DNA of 18,230 bases from an uncultured Dorea sp. (GTDB taxonomy: Bacteria > Bacillota > Clostridia > Lachnospirales > Lachnospiraceae), in assembly GCA_934307335.1 (NCBI GenBank), contig CAKRCL010000034.1, forward strand, positions 1 to 18,230, given 5' to 3'. Below, piece by piece: positions 1-7,571 of the stretch (the stretch's first letter is position 1; every line of letters begins with the position of its first letter). The notes under the pieces are model-generated. The model saw nothing but the letters and a program-made list of their open reading frames with translations, did not search any database and had not been told where the DNA came from. The position numbers and the translations under genes are program-made.

Positions 1-64
1 GATTCCCGCGGGAATCTAATATTTCTCTTGCGTATACATCTGTAATTGGCAGATATTTATACAT
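1..64 (-). CDS. eno: Enolase, N-terminal fragment (runs off window)
   Basis: The first 21 codons of a minus-strand gene, beginning with ATG at 64-62 and leaving the window at base 1. The translation contains DVYAREILDSRGN, the highly conserved enolase N-terminus that forms the first strand and the 'DSRGNPT' loop near the active site. A strong ribosome site (AAGGAGGAC) lies about 6 bases before the ATG. Enolase interconverts 2-phosphoglycerate and phosphoenolpyruvate in glycolysis, in the cytoplasm. The fragment is too short for length or catalytic residues to be checked, but the motif is distinctive. No clear promoter was recognised in the 170 bases upstream. Confidence 0.9.
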   Translation of the reverse strand, partial: MYKYLPITDVYAREILDSRGN

Positions 65-234
65 ACTGATGTCCTCCTTTTCGTAGAGATAGTATGCGCC
101 AAATCTGCTAAATCATGCTAAAAAACCCCGACAATGTGAACCACTCTTCTAATTCTAAATCTAGAGAACAATTCCCTTTGCCGGGGGCAAAACTTTTTTA
201 TTTCTTTTTAGTAACTGTTCAGAACCCTTTTTTA

Positions 235-1039
235 TTAAATTACATACATAATTATTTTCAAAAATAGAACTAGCAAAAAATATATTATAATAATAACGTA
301 TGCAAGAATATCTCTTTGTTCATATACCAGTGGATACATTCTTGATGTTTCTGTACTTCCAGTATATCCCCTTGCCTCCATTGCCAGATCCGAAGACCTT
401 CTAACTGTCATTAGAAATAATGGAAGTAACAGTGTTATGACTCCTTTACATTTTTCTATAATACTTCCTTCTCCAAACTTCGCACCTCTGGCCGCCTGAG
501 CATCCATCAAATAAATTCAATTCATCCAACATAATTGGAATAAATCGAAAAGCAATCATTACAATAACAGACATTTCATGTATTGGGATGCCTAATTTTT
601 CAGTCTTGGAGAAAGCCTTCTCCAAACCATCTGCCAATTCTTTCGGAGTAGAAGTATATGACAATAATGATGCCCCTGTTATCATCAATGCAATTCTTGC
701 TGTCATCTGTATTTCTTTTACTATGCCTTGCTCTGTTACAGAGAATATCCAAAAACTTCCAATCACATCACCAGGTGTATAAAGTATTCTAAATAAAAAA
801 GTAAACAACAAAAGTAAGATAATCCCTCTCAGTCCTCTTAATAAATATCCAAAAGGAACTTTCGCTATTTTGTATAATGTTAATATGACTGCCAGACATA
901 AAAGATACCACAAAGGATTCTTAACAAGAAATAATGAAATAATGTATACAATAGCTCCCATTAGTTTCGTTCTTGGATCCATTCGATGAATTACAGATTC
1001 TGAATCAAAATACCTCCCAATTGTAATATCTCGAATCAT
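235..1039 (-). pseudogene. ecfT: EcfT transmembrane subunit of an ECF transporter, frameshifted
   Basis: The two halves of one EcfT lie in different frames. The N-terminal half (1039 down to about 515) starts MIRDITIGRYFDSES, has hydrophobic membrane segments and the TPKELADGLEKAF loop typical of EcfT, and reaches FIPIMLDELNL. The C-terminal half (about 510 to 235) resumes with MDAQAARGAKF and holds the second EARGYTG motif. Both Ala-Arg-Gly coupling motifs, which in the family touch the two ATPases, are therefore present, but one extra base (or two missing) near 505-515 separates the halves. Without it the protein would be about 267 residues, normal for EcfT. EcfT is the membrane scaffold of energy-coupling-factor vitamin and metal importers. 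The start overlaps the stop of the ecfA2 tail as ATGA, so the pair was once translationally coupled. The upstream ATPase gene is also destroyed, which argues for a true pseudogene over a sequencing error. Confidence 0.85.
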
Positions 1040-1137
1040 AGATTTTTCTCCTTTGTCAAAATATTTGCAAGCATTTTCTCTGCTTCTGATACATGAATTG
1101 CAACTTTAGGTAATCCACGATTTTTATTATACAGGAA
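1036..1137 (-). pseudogene. ecfA2: EcfA2 ATPase, detached 3' tail
   Basis: An open stretch of about 33 codons that ends in TGA overlapping the ecfT ATG. It reads NRGLPKVAIHVSEAEKML and then ANILTKEKNL, resembling the C-terminal tail of EcfA2 (short 'xxKGLPV...T..EA...IL' element). Reading upstream, it has no start, Walker motifs or ABC signature, and runs into the inserted DNA. Together with the 5' piece at 5484-5942, it marks ecfA2 as having been split by the intervening 4.3 kb, with roughly 100 central residues (D-loop, H-loop and following domain) missing. The similarity is weak because the region is short, but the position and the ATGA overlap with ecfT support the call. Confidence 0.6.
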
Positions 1138-1154
1138 GCTCCTTCAAAAATAGT

Positions 1155-1188
1155 AAAAGAAAAGCAGACCCCTTAATCGAAGTCTGCC
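1155..1188 (-). terminator. Intrinsic terminator near the left end of the insert
   Basis: On the minus strand GCAGAC and GTCTGC form a 6-bp stem (1187-1182 with 1169-1164, a T-G pair can extend it) around a 12-base loop, followed by TTTTCTTTT. It lies between the left 55-bp repeat and the ecfA2 tail, so it would stop transcription leaving the inserted segment before the ecf remnants. Confidence 0.6.
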
Positions 1189-1197
1189 TCTGTTGGA

Positions 1198-1252
1198 TAT
1201 ATTCTATCTCATATCAACTGTATACATTCTATATACAGGCTATCTTGTTACA
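1198..1252. repeat. 55-bp direct repeat, left copy
   Basis: This stretch (TATATTCTATCTCATATCAA at its left end, CTATCTTGTTACA at its right) recurs in the same orientation at 5420-5474 with 50 of 55 positions identical by eye. The copies sit near the two ends of the DNA that interrupts ecfA2. No inverted terminal repeat or target duplication was recognised. Confidence 0.8.
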
Positions 1253-1349
1253 TCAAATACATCGATAAATTGTATCCCTATTTTTATACCTTGAAAATAG
1301 GGACTTTAACGAAAATCCACACTTGTGTACTGTGTAGACTTTATTATAG

Positions 1350-1376
1350 AAAAGGCGGGGGGGCTCCCCACCTTTA
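1350..1376 (-). terminator. Terminator of the NTPase gene
   Basis: On the minus strand AAGGTGGGG pairs with CCCCGCCTT (one T-G pair) around a 5-base loop and is followed by TTTTC. It lies about 30 bases after the NTPase stop codon. GC-rich in an AT-rich setting, it is a convincing intrinsic terminator. Confidence 0.75.
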
Positions 1377-1405
1377 TCCTATGAATGCAATCATATTTCC
1401 ATTTT

Positions 1406-4400
1406 TCACATTTTCACCATTTTTATCCAACATGAAATAATATTTTTCTTACCTCCCGTTCCCTTAACTGGATCAAAATCATCTTTTTCTTGTTCAGTAT
1501 AGCTAGTTATGTAACCCACTTCTTTTAACCGTTCAGCTAATTTTTTATTTTCATTTGTATCTGCCATTTCAGCATTATGTCTTTTGCTTCTATCAGCAAA
1601 TTTAGGATATATTTTTGAAAGCTCCAAAAAACAATCTTCAAAATCCGGCGCATTCAAAATAGAACAATATTTAAGCATCAACCTATTTTTTATTTCATCA
1701 GTTAATAAGTATGTCCATGCTGTATTAAATACCGATATACTAATTTTTACATCTATCTGGAGTAAATATTGTGCTATACGTGTAGTCATATAATTTTCTC
1801 CAAAAACATCCAACAGAACTTCTGCATTAGAAGAATCGAGAGCAGATGAAAGCAATAATGTTTCTAACAATGTTTCTCCCATTGGAATTTTTTCCATTAC
1901 TTCCAGATATTCCGCTTGATTATACAAAATAAAATCTGGACACAAATCAGGATAAACCTCTTTAATTTCATCATATTTCTTAACATCAAAAGGAATATAT
2001 TTTTTCTTAATCAAAATTCCCACTTTCTGTTTCTCAACCGTCTCTATTGGAATATCAAATTCCAATTCCAACTGAGGTAATAGTTTTTCAAAAGCAGAAT
2101 CGTCAATTGCACTTGTAATAAATTCTTCAGCAAACTCTTTCTTTAAACATTGATTCTTTAAACATGCAAGCTGCTCACTGTTTGTTTCAATGTATTGAAG
2201 TAGTTCTTGCGTAATCTTATATCTATCCCAATAACATTTGATATTCTCCCATTTCAAGCTTACTTTTTCTTTATCCAATAGCTCATCCCAAAGAATTTTC
2301 ACATCCTTATCAAAATCAGAATCGAACTTTCCACAGCATTCAGAAATATCATCTACACAAATTTCTTCATGATTCACTAATTCTAAACAGATTTTGGTCT
2401 CTTCTGAATCGTTTTCCAACATTCTTTCTAGCAAATCCATTACCTGTTCAACATCTTCCTTAGTATTATTAGGCGTTAATATAATTTTTTTCACATATTG
2501 TTTCAAATTTTCTTGTATATATTTGATTAACGGTTCATATCCCAGTGAAATAATTGTTGTATAATTTCGAGTATCTAAACCAGAAAGCATTGTATCATTT
2601 TCAAATTCTACAATCCTACGTATCATCGTATCATTTAACTCATAGTACTGATTTTCAAAAACATATCTCAAAACTTCCTCCGAAACATTTTCAATAGAAA
2701 CATTCATGAAAATAATTCCAAGTGTTTCAATTAAGGAAATCACCTTTTGATCTTGAATAGATGATAGTTGCTGTAATATATCTGGATTTTCCTCTATAAA
2801 GCCGCTCATCTTATTATTGTCATTTAATTCAAATAAGCGTTTTGTATCCACGTTATCAATAAGTAACTGTAAATAAAAAATTTTCCTTTCATATGTTATC
2901 GATATATTCTGGACAATATCATTCCACATATCTGGCCAACACATTGCTAATAGTTGAATCAGTCTTGCTTTATATTGAGTTTGCTCAATAAATTCATCTA
3001 TAAACTCCCAACTTTCTACTGTTCTATCAGATAATTGATTGATTAATATCATACGTTTTTCATCATCATTCTCTTCAGACAATAAATATTCCAACAGAAT
3101 AAAATTGAAAATACTTTTTTGTTCAAATTCATAAGGTTGTAAACGCTGTATAACCATTCCAACTTTTGTCAAATTATAATTATATGGCAGCTTTTCCATA
3201 TTTTTTACTGCCAGTATATAATTCATATCTTCTTTTGTAATGCTTGTCCCCTTAAAATAATTGATATAGTTTGCGTATTTTTCATCAATGTATCCTCTTC
3301 GAAGCATAAATACAAGCAATTTATTTTCAGCAACTTTTTCAGATAGTACATTATGAACTCCAAATTTTTCTATCAGCTTTTTAAGTGACCAGCCTGAAAG
3401 TTCATGTACATTCTTCTTCAAATCTTCAATTTCTCTTTTTATTGAACTAACACCTTTTTCTTGGACAAATTGAAAATTTTTAATTCTTTCATAATATAGT
3501 TGAAAAACTTCTTGAAAATCACTCACAGATTTTTCCGACTGGTAACAACTCCATGTGTAATACTCAATTTCAACATCCTTTAAGTCCGCAAGTTTCGATA
3601 ATTCAAACGAATCCTCCATTATTTTACTCACTGAATATTTATCCCAATAGCTTTTCTTAATACTATATGGAATGCCTTGCCAATCCACCATAGCACCAAG
3701 CATAGCTGTTTTAAGTTCTTTAACTTGTTCTAAACAGTCATCGTGATATTTTTCCAGTTTCTGTGTAAGTTCATCAATCTCATTTCGCCATTGCATACAT
3801 TGTTCATATATATATCTTTGCTTATCCTCAAAAGCTTGTTTCACAACTCCTCTCTCCATTTGAAGTTCCGCAAACTCTCGTGGATATAAATTTTTAAAAA
3901 TAATCAATGCCATCATTGTTTCATCTGACAATTTAAGCTCCTGGTCAGTACGAATCGTTTCCTTATATATAACAAACTCATTATATATATTCTGAAGAAT
4001 TCGCATATCTTCAACATATGGAGATACATCTAATATAAATTCCTGTGAGATTTCATGAACAATCCCTTTCTTTTCAGATTTCTCAAGCTTTTGTAAAAAG
4101 ATTTCCCCTGAATTCGTGGAATTTATAATTGGAATTACCGGAATAATAAATTCAAAGAATTTTGTTCTGTCTGTATCTGTAAATATATCATCTCTAATAG
4201 CATAAACAAAAACAATGCGCCCTTTAATCCCATCATAGTTGTTCAATAGTATATTCAATTCTCGAAGGTGAATAAAAATAGATGGATCTTCTAAGCGATC
4301 TAAATCCTCAAAAAATACAATTCTGTACTTTGTCTCTTCAAAGAAATATACAATTTCATCCATATTTTTATTAAATACAGTTTCCGCTGCTGTTTCAGAA

Positions 4401-5086
4401 TTTTTCAAAACGGTCTCTGCTGGCAATTTTACTTCATTTACTTTAAAGCGAAACAACACCAAACGATATGTTCGAGCGATAATTGCCAATATTCCCACAC
4501 AAAAAGCAAGGAAAATACTATTCGAAACCATTCCTTTTAATCCAAAATTTCCCCCTGCCACTTCTATTTTTTTGATTATCATTTGAAAAGTATCTGGAAA
4601 AAATATAAATTCTACTATTCCAAAGACAAAAAATATCAAAACCAAATATCCCCAGACACGTTTCCAATTAATTTTGTGTAGTTTTCGATATCTGCTCTGC
4701 GGGATCTTTTTATAATTGACTTTATAAAATAATTGCTTCAAAATTCCTAATTCTATTTCATCTTGTTCCAATGAAATTTTCTTAGGATTCCCATTTTTAT
4801 CTGTTTTATTTTCAACAAAAGTTGCCATTGAAACACGAAGAGCTTTCCTTCTAGTAATTCTGTGTTTTTTCAAATATGTATCAATGATACTACTCTTGCC
4901 CGCACCATATGGGCCTGCCAGTGCAATATTTTTAACTTTCTCTTTCTTTATCGCCCAATGTAATGCCTTTAAATATTCAGCTCCATTTTCAATATCATCA
5001 ATAGGCGCCAAATCTGTAAATTCATTTTCCTTTTTCTCTTGTATTCTTTTATTTATTACTTCACGAATTTTCTCCAAAAGCGCTAT
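1406..5086 (-). CDS. YobI/KAP-like membrane P-loop NTPase
   Basis: A very large protein (about 1,226 residues from the proposed start; the open frame extends to 5182). Numbering from 5182, it has Walker A GPYGAGKSS at 90-98, two membrane segments at about 176-194 and 219-240 inserted between the Walker motifs, and Walker B VFFEDLDR near 289-296. It then has AIRDDIF and a TKFFEFIIPVIPIINSTNS block. This order is typical of YobI-family P-loop NTPases, relatives of KAP NTPases. The remaining 800 residues are helical, acidic and unassigned. Function is unknown; KAP-type ATPases often occur in mobile DNA and some act in phage defence, so a defence role is only an inference. A good promoter (TTGTTA, 16 bases, TACAAT) lies inside the 5' part of the open frame, so ATG 5182 cannot be used from it. 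GAGGGAGGG at 5104-5096 points to a start at ATA 5086 (9-base spacing), or TTG 5077 (18). The gene has its own terminator and no operon partners. Confidence 0.85.
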   Translation of the reverse strand: MALLEKIREVINKRIQEKKENEFTDLAPIDDIENGAEYLKALHWAIKKEKVKNIALAGPYGAGKSSIIDTYLKKHRITRRKALRVSMATFVENKTDKNGNPKKISLEQDEIELGILKQLFYKVNYKKIPQSRYRKLHKINWKRVWGYLVLIFFVFGIVEFIFFPDTFQMIIKKIEVAGGNFGLKGMVSNSIFLAFCVGILAIIARTYRLVLFRFKVNEVKLPAETVLKNSETAAETVFNKNMDEIVYFFEETKYRIVFFEDLDRLEDPSIFIHLRELNILLNNYDGIKGRIVFVYAIRDDIFTDTDRTKFFEFIIPVIPIINSTNSGEIFLQKLEKSEKKGIVHEISQEFILDVSPYVEDMRILQNIYNEFVIYKETIRTDQELKLSDETMMALIIFKNLYPREFAELQMERGVVKQAFEDKQRYIYEQCMQWRNEIDELTQKLEKYHDDCLEQVKELKTAMLGAMVDWQGIPYSIKKSYWDKYSVSKIMEDSFELSKLADLKDVEIEYYTWSCYQSEKSVSDFQEVFQLYYERIKNFQFVQEKGVSSIKREIEDLKKNVHELSGWSLKKLIEKFGVHNVLSEKVAENKLLVFMLRRGYIDEKYANYINYFKGTSITKEDMNYILAVKNMEKLPYNYNLTKVGMVIQRLQPYEFEQKSIFNFILLEYLLSEENDDEKRMILINQLSDRTVESWEFIDEFIEQTQYKARLIQLLAMCWPDMWNDIVQNISITYERKIFYLQLLIDNVDTKRLFELNDNNKMSGFIEENPDILQQLSSIQDQKVISLIETLGIIFMNVSIENVSEEVLRYVFENQYYELNDTMIRRIVEFENDTMLSGLDTRNYTTIISLGYEPLIKYIQENLKQYVKKIILTPNNTKEDVEQVMDLLERMLENDSEETKICLELVNHEEICVDDISECCGKFDSDFDKDVKILWDELLDKEKVSLKWENIKCYWDRYKITQELLQYIETNSEQLACLKNQCLKKEFAEEFITSAIDDSAFEKLLPQLELEFDIPIETVEKQKVGILIKKKYIPFDVKKYDEIKEVYPDLCPDFILYNQAEYLEVMEKIPMGETLLETLLLSSALDSSNAEVLLDVFGENYMTTRIAQYLLQIDVKISISVFNTAWTYLLTDEIKNRLMLKYCSILNAPDFEDCFLELSKIYPKFADRSKRHNAEMADTNENKKLAERLKEVGYITSYTEQEKDDFDPVKGTGGKKNIISCWIKMVKM

Positions 5087-5108
5087 CGTAGAAATCCCTC
5101 CCTCAAAT

Positions 5109-5146
5109 TTAACTCGTAACACTATTGTATCATGAAATATATAAAT
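5109..5146 (-). promoter_or_regulatory. Promoter of the NTPase gene
   Basis: Minus-strand -35 TTGTTA and -10 TACAAT separated by 16 bases, within the open frame upstream of the proposed NTPase start. Transcription would begin roughly 7 bases beyond the -10, just before the GAGGGAGGG ribosome site. It fixes the real start downstream of ATG 5182. Coordinates bracket the element approximately. Confidence 0.55.
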
Positions 5147-5163
5147 AACAAAATGAAAAAGTC

Positions 5164-5355
5164 TTAAGACATTTGGCAGCAACCGTCAGGGCATGAACAT
5201 CTACAAATTATCCGACCATCTATTCCTTGTTCCTCTACGATATCATAGCTCAAGTCAAGCAGATCTAAAACTTTCGAATCACTGACAGTCTATATTCTTA
5301 TCGGATATAAACCAGTTCTTTTTTTCTTTCCATCTATATTATTTTTACTACTCAT
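5164..5355 (-). pseudogene. Small cysteine-rich ORF with internal TAG
   Basis: A 63-codon frame from ATG 5355 to TAA at 5164 is interrupted by TAG at codon 22 (5292-5290). The first part is basic (MSSKNNIDGKKKRTGLYPIR), and the second part reads VLDLLDLSYDIVEEQGIDG and ends with CRCSCPDGCCQMS, five cysteines in ten residues. The coding look of the second half and the clustered cysteines suggest a real small protein broken by one stop, but no ribosome site is convincing and no family is recognised. It ends 80 bases before the NTPase start, in the same direction. It could also be chance open frame. Confidence 0.3.
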
Positions 5356-5419
5356 ATTCCACACTCAATGTTCCCCTACTGCATACACATATTTTTTCAT
5401 TATCTGTGTATATAGTGCC

Positions 5420-5474
5420 TATATTCTATTTCATATCAACTGTATGCACTCCATATACAAGCTATCTTGTTACA
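5420..5474. repeat. 55-bp direct repeat, right copy
   Basis: Same orientation as the copy at 1198-1252, with five substitutions. It lies 9 bases from the point where ecfA2 coding breaks off (5483/5484). Read on the minus strand, both copies contain a 13-codon frame ending TGA (QDSLY, then M or I, then ECIQLI) in which three of four differences are synonymous. That hints that the repeat is the 3' end of some gene, though the sample is tiny. Confidence 0.8.
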
Positions 5475-5483
5475 CCAGTTTAC

Positions 5484-5942
5484 ATCAAGAACTAATATTT
5501 TCGGTTGCATTGCAAGTACCCCTGCAATTGCCACGCAATGTTTCTGACCACCAGACAATTCGATCGGACTCATCTGATAATATTCTTCTGCTATTCCAAC
5601 CAGTTCTAAACTATCAATTGCAGACTTTTTTGCGTCCTGTTCGCTCATCCCCAGATTCAGTGGACCATACATCGCATCTTTCAAAACTGTTCTTCCAAAT
5701 AATTGCTGCTCCGGATACTGAAAAACGATCCCTACTTCTTTTCTAAGCTGTGACAACGGATATTTTTTTTCATATATATTTTGCCCTTCAAAAAAAATCT
5801 CTCCACAATCTGCCTTTAATAAACCATTTAAATGCTTGATAAAGGTTGTTTTTCCAGAACCTGATGCACCAATCAGTCCAATGAAATCCCCTTTATTGAT
5901 ATGAAATGAAATATCCTTTAATTCTTGCTGTTGCACAAACTC
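5484..5942 (-). pseudogene. ecfA2: EcfA2 ATPase, 5' piece truncated at both ends
   Basis: About 150 residues of an ECF-transporter ABC ATPase. It contains LKDISFHINKGDFIGLIG, Walker A GASGSGKTT, Q-loop FQYPEQQLFG, the ABC signature LSGGQK, and the start of Walker B (KILVLD). It stops at the Walker B aspartate, where the catalytic glutamate (LDEP) should follow, and instead runs into VNWCNKI. The usual first 15-20 residues before the A-loop are also missing: upstream of codon FVQQQ there is a TAA in frame, and the DNA changes character. LSGGQKHC in place of the normal LSGGQKRR adds another sign of decay. Its tail is at 1036-1137, 4.3 kb away, next to ecfT. A working housekeeping ECF module presumably exists elsewhere in this genome. 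Confidence 0.88.
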
Positions 5943-6058
5943 CGCTTACGCTATTTCCAAATCGTTCCTACCTGGACTCAATAGCAGCACCACACGGCGG
6001 CCTTACAACAGATGAGCTTCTTGTTCCTCTCGTTATTTTTGAAAGTGAATGTAAAAAA
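5942..6058 (+). pseudogene. Possible PglZ-like phosphatase C-terminal fragment
   Basis: On the plus strand a short frame reads PNRSYLDSIAAPHGGLTT then DELLVPLVIFESE. The HGGLT..ELLVP arrangement matches the C-terminal end of PglZ-domain (alkaline-phosphatase superfamily) proteins, which are known from BREX phage-defence loci and two-component regulators. There is no start and no proper stop: the frame runs through the adjacent glmM terminator. It begins where ecfA2 homology ends, so two broken genes face each other tail to head here. The call rests on one motif and could be chance. Confidence 0.35.
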
Positions 6059-6102
6059 ACTCCCGGACATACAACAAACCTTCGTATGCCCGGGAGTTTT
6101 TC
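6053..6102. terminator. Strong bidirectional terminator after glmM
   Basis: ACTCCCGG-CATAC (6059-6072) pairs with GTATG-CCGGGAGT (6084-6097), 13 of 14 positions, with an 11-base loop. A-run 6053-6058 and T-run 6098-6102 make it functional on both strands. It lies just past the glmM stop (6121) on the minus strand. Confidence 0.9.
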
Positions 6103-6120
6103 TATTCGAAATCCATGTTT

Positions 6121-7470
6121 CTATGCTTCTACTGCCAATCCTTCTGCCTTCATAACATCGACTACCTGTGCCACATATTTTGCACACAATTCATCTGTCG
6201 CAGCTTCTACCATGACACGGATTACAGGTTCTGTTCCACTCTCACGGACAAGAATACGTCCCTCATCACCCAGTTCTGCTGCTACATTGTCAACTGCTTT
6301 TATAACTTCCGGATTCTCACGTGCTGTCTTCTTATCTGCCACACGGACATTCTGAAGAAGCTGCGGATAAATCTTTACAGGCTCTGCCAATCTGGAAAGG
6401 CTCATTTTCTTCTCCAGAATTACTTCCATGATCATAAGTGAAGTCAGTATTCCATCACCTGTTGTTGCATGTTTGCTGAAAATAATATGTCCGGACTGCT
6501 CTCCGCCAAGAGAATAGTTATTCTTGCACATATTTTCATAGACATATTTATCTCCGACTGCTGTTTTTTCATACTTCATGCCAATCTTGTCACATGCTTT
6601 ATAAAGTCCCAGATTTGACATCACAGTTGTAACGATGGTGTCACCATTCAGGCGTCCATTCTCCATGAGATATCTTCCACACACATACAAAATCAGATCT
6701 CCGTCAATCACATTTCCATTCTCATCGACAGCAATGCATCTGTCGGCATCTCCATCATAAGCAAATCCAACATCCAGATGATTCTCTTTTACATACTGCT
6801 GCAGAACTCCAATGTGAGTAGAGCCACAATTTGTATTAATATTGGTTCCATCCGGCTCACAATTGATCACATAAGTCTTTGCCCCAAGTGCATCATAAAC
6901 ACTCTTGGCAATCATAAATGCACTACCATTGGAGCAGTCAAGTCCGATTTTCATATCCTCAAATGATCTTGTTGCAAGTGAAATCAGATATCCGATGTAA
7001 CGGTTTCTTCCTGCTGCGTAATCAACGGTACGACCAATATCTTCTTTTTTTGCCAACGGCAGTTCGTCAATCTCTCCATCGATATATGCTTCAATCTTAG
7101 CTTCTACCTCAGCCTCCAGTTTGTGCCCTTTTCCATTAATGACTTTAATACCATTATCATAGAATGGATTATGGCTTGCGGAAATCATGATTCCACAGTC
7201 AAAGTTCTCTGTTCTTGTCACATAAGAAACACTCGGTGTTGTTGTTACATGGAGAAGATATGCATTCGCTCCTGAAGCAGTCAATCCTGCTACAAGTGCA
7301 TATTCAAACATATAACTGCTGCGTCTTGTATCTTTTCCGATTACAACTTTTGCCTTATGATCCTGACCGTAATACCAGCCAAGAAAACGTCCCACTTTAA
7401 ATGCATGTTCTACAGTCAGAACTTCATTTGCCTCTCCGCGGAAACCATCTGTTCCAAAATATTTACCCAT
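6121..7470 (-). CDS. glmM: Phosphoglucosamine mutase
   Basis: A 449-residue enzyme converting glucosamine-6-phosphate to glucosamine-1-phosphate, the step before GlmU in UDP-GlcNAc synthesis for peptidoglycan, in the cytoplasm. The N-terminus is MGKYFGTDGFRGEANE. The phosphoserine loop is ISASHNP (serine at residue 99), the magnesium loop DGDADR is at 239-244, the sugar-binding GGEQSGH at 322-328, and the phosphate loop RESGTEPVIRV at 409-419. Length and motif order are normal for GlmM. The ATG at 7470 is chosen because GGGAG lies 8 bases before it; an upstream TTG at 7485 overlaps that ribosome site. It is transcribed alone, with its own promoter (7501-7529) and terminator. Confidence 0.97.
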   Translation of the reverse strand: MGKYFGTDGFRGEANEVLTVEHAFKVGRFLGWYYGQDHKAKVVIGKDTRRSSYMFEYALVAGLTASGANAYLLHVTTTPSVSYVTRTENFDCGIMISASHNPFYDNGIKVINGKGHKLEAEVEAKIEAYIDGEIDELPLAKKEDIGRTVDYAAGRNRYIGYLISLATRSFEDMKIGLDCSNGSAFMIAKSVYDALGAKTYVINCEPDGTNINTNCGSTHIGVLQQYVKENHLDVGFAYDGDADRCIAVDENGNVIDGDLILYVCGRYLMENGRLNGDTIVTTVMSNLGLYKACDKIGMKYEKTAVGDKYVYENMCKNNYSLGGEQSGHIIFSKHATTGDGILTSLMIMEVILEKKMSLSRLAEPVKIYPQLLQNVRVADKKTARENPEVIKAVDNVAAELGDEGRILVRESGTEPVIRVMVEAATDELCAKYVAQVVDVMKAEGLAVEA

Positions 7471-7500
7471 TTTATTATCTCCCAATTATTTTTTTCATTT

Positions 7501-7529
7501 ATTATAAAACTTTTTTCTTTGTGCGTCCA
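7501..7529 (-). promoter_or_regulatory. glmM promoter
   Basis: Minus-strand -35 TGGACG (7529-7524), 17-base spacer and perfect -10 TATAAT (7506-7501). A 10-bp inverted repeat (TCTTTGTGCG at 7516-7525 and CGCACAAAGA at 7549-7558/9) has one arm over the -35 and spacer, so a repressor or RNA-polymerase-blocking site is possible. Confidence 0.55.
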
Positions 7530-7571
7530 TCTTTTTACAAATTTCTCTCGCACAAAGATATCAATTAAAAA

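Larger units (their letters stand above)
1138..5483 (-). mobile_element. Inserted accessory segment interrupting ecfA2
   Basis: The DNA between the two ecfA2 pieces. On the right, ecfA2 reads normally to LVLD at 5484 (Walker B aspartate) and then changes abruptly to an unrelated sequence. On the left, ecfA2 tail coding resumes at about 1137. Inside are a left 55-bp repeat, two terminators, a 1,227-codon-class NTPase gene with its own promoter, a broken small ORF and a right 55-bp repeat. The interior is visibly richer in A and T than glmM or htpG. No transposase, integrase or relaxase gene is present, so it is either a passive cassette, a remnant, or moved in trans. The exact left boundary is uncertain by tens of bases. 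Confidence 0.65.

Noticed and set aside
177..199. Small hairpin TTTGCC-GGG-GGCAAA followed by a T-rich tract on the plus strand
   Set aside because: It looks like a terminator, but no plus-strand gene precedes it, and the stem is only 6 bp. Probably incidental in AT-rich DNA.
1261..1290. CTATTTT-AAAATAG dyad downstream of the NTPase gene
   Set aside because: Seven AT-only pairs after a much better terminator; too weak to call.
1198..5474. The paired 55-bp repeats as IS terminal repeats
   Set aside because: They are direct and not inverted, and no transposase or integrase is present between them.
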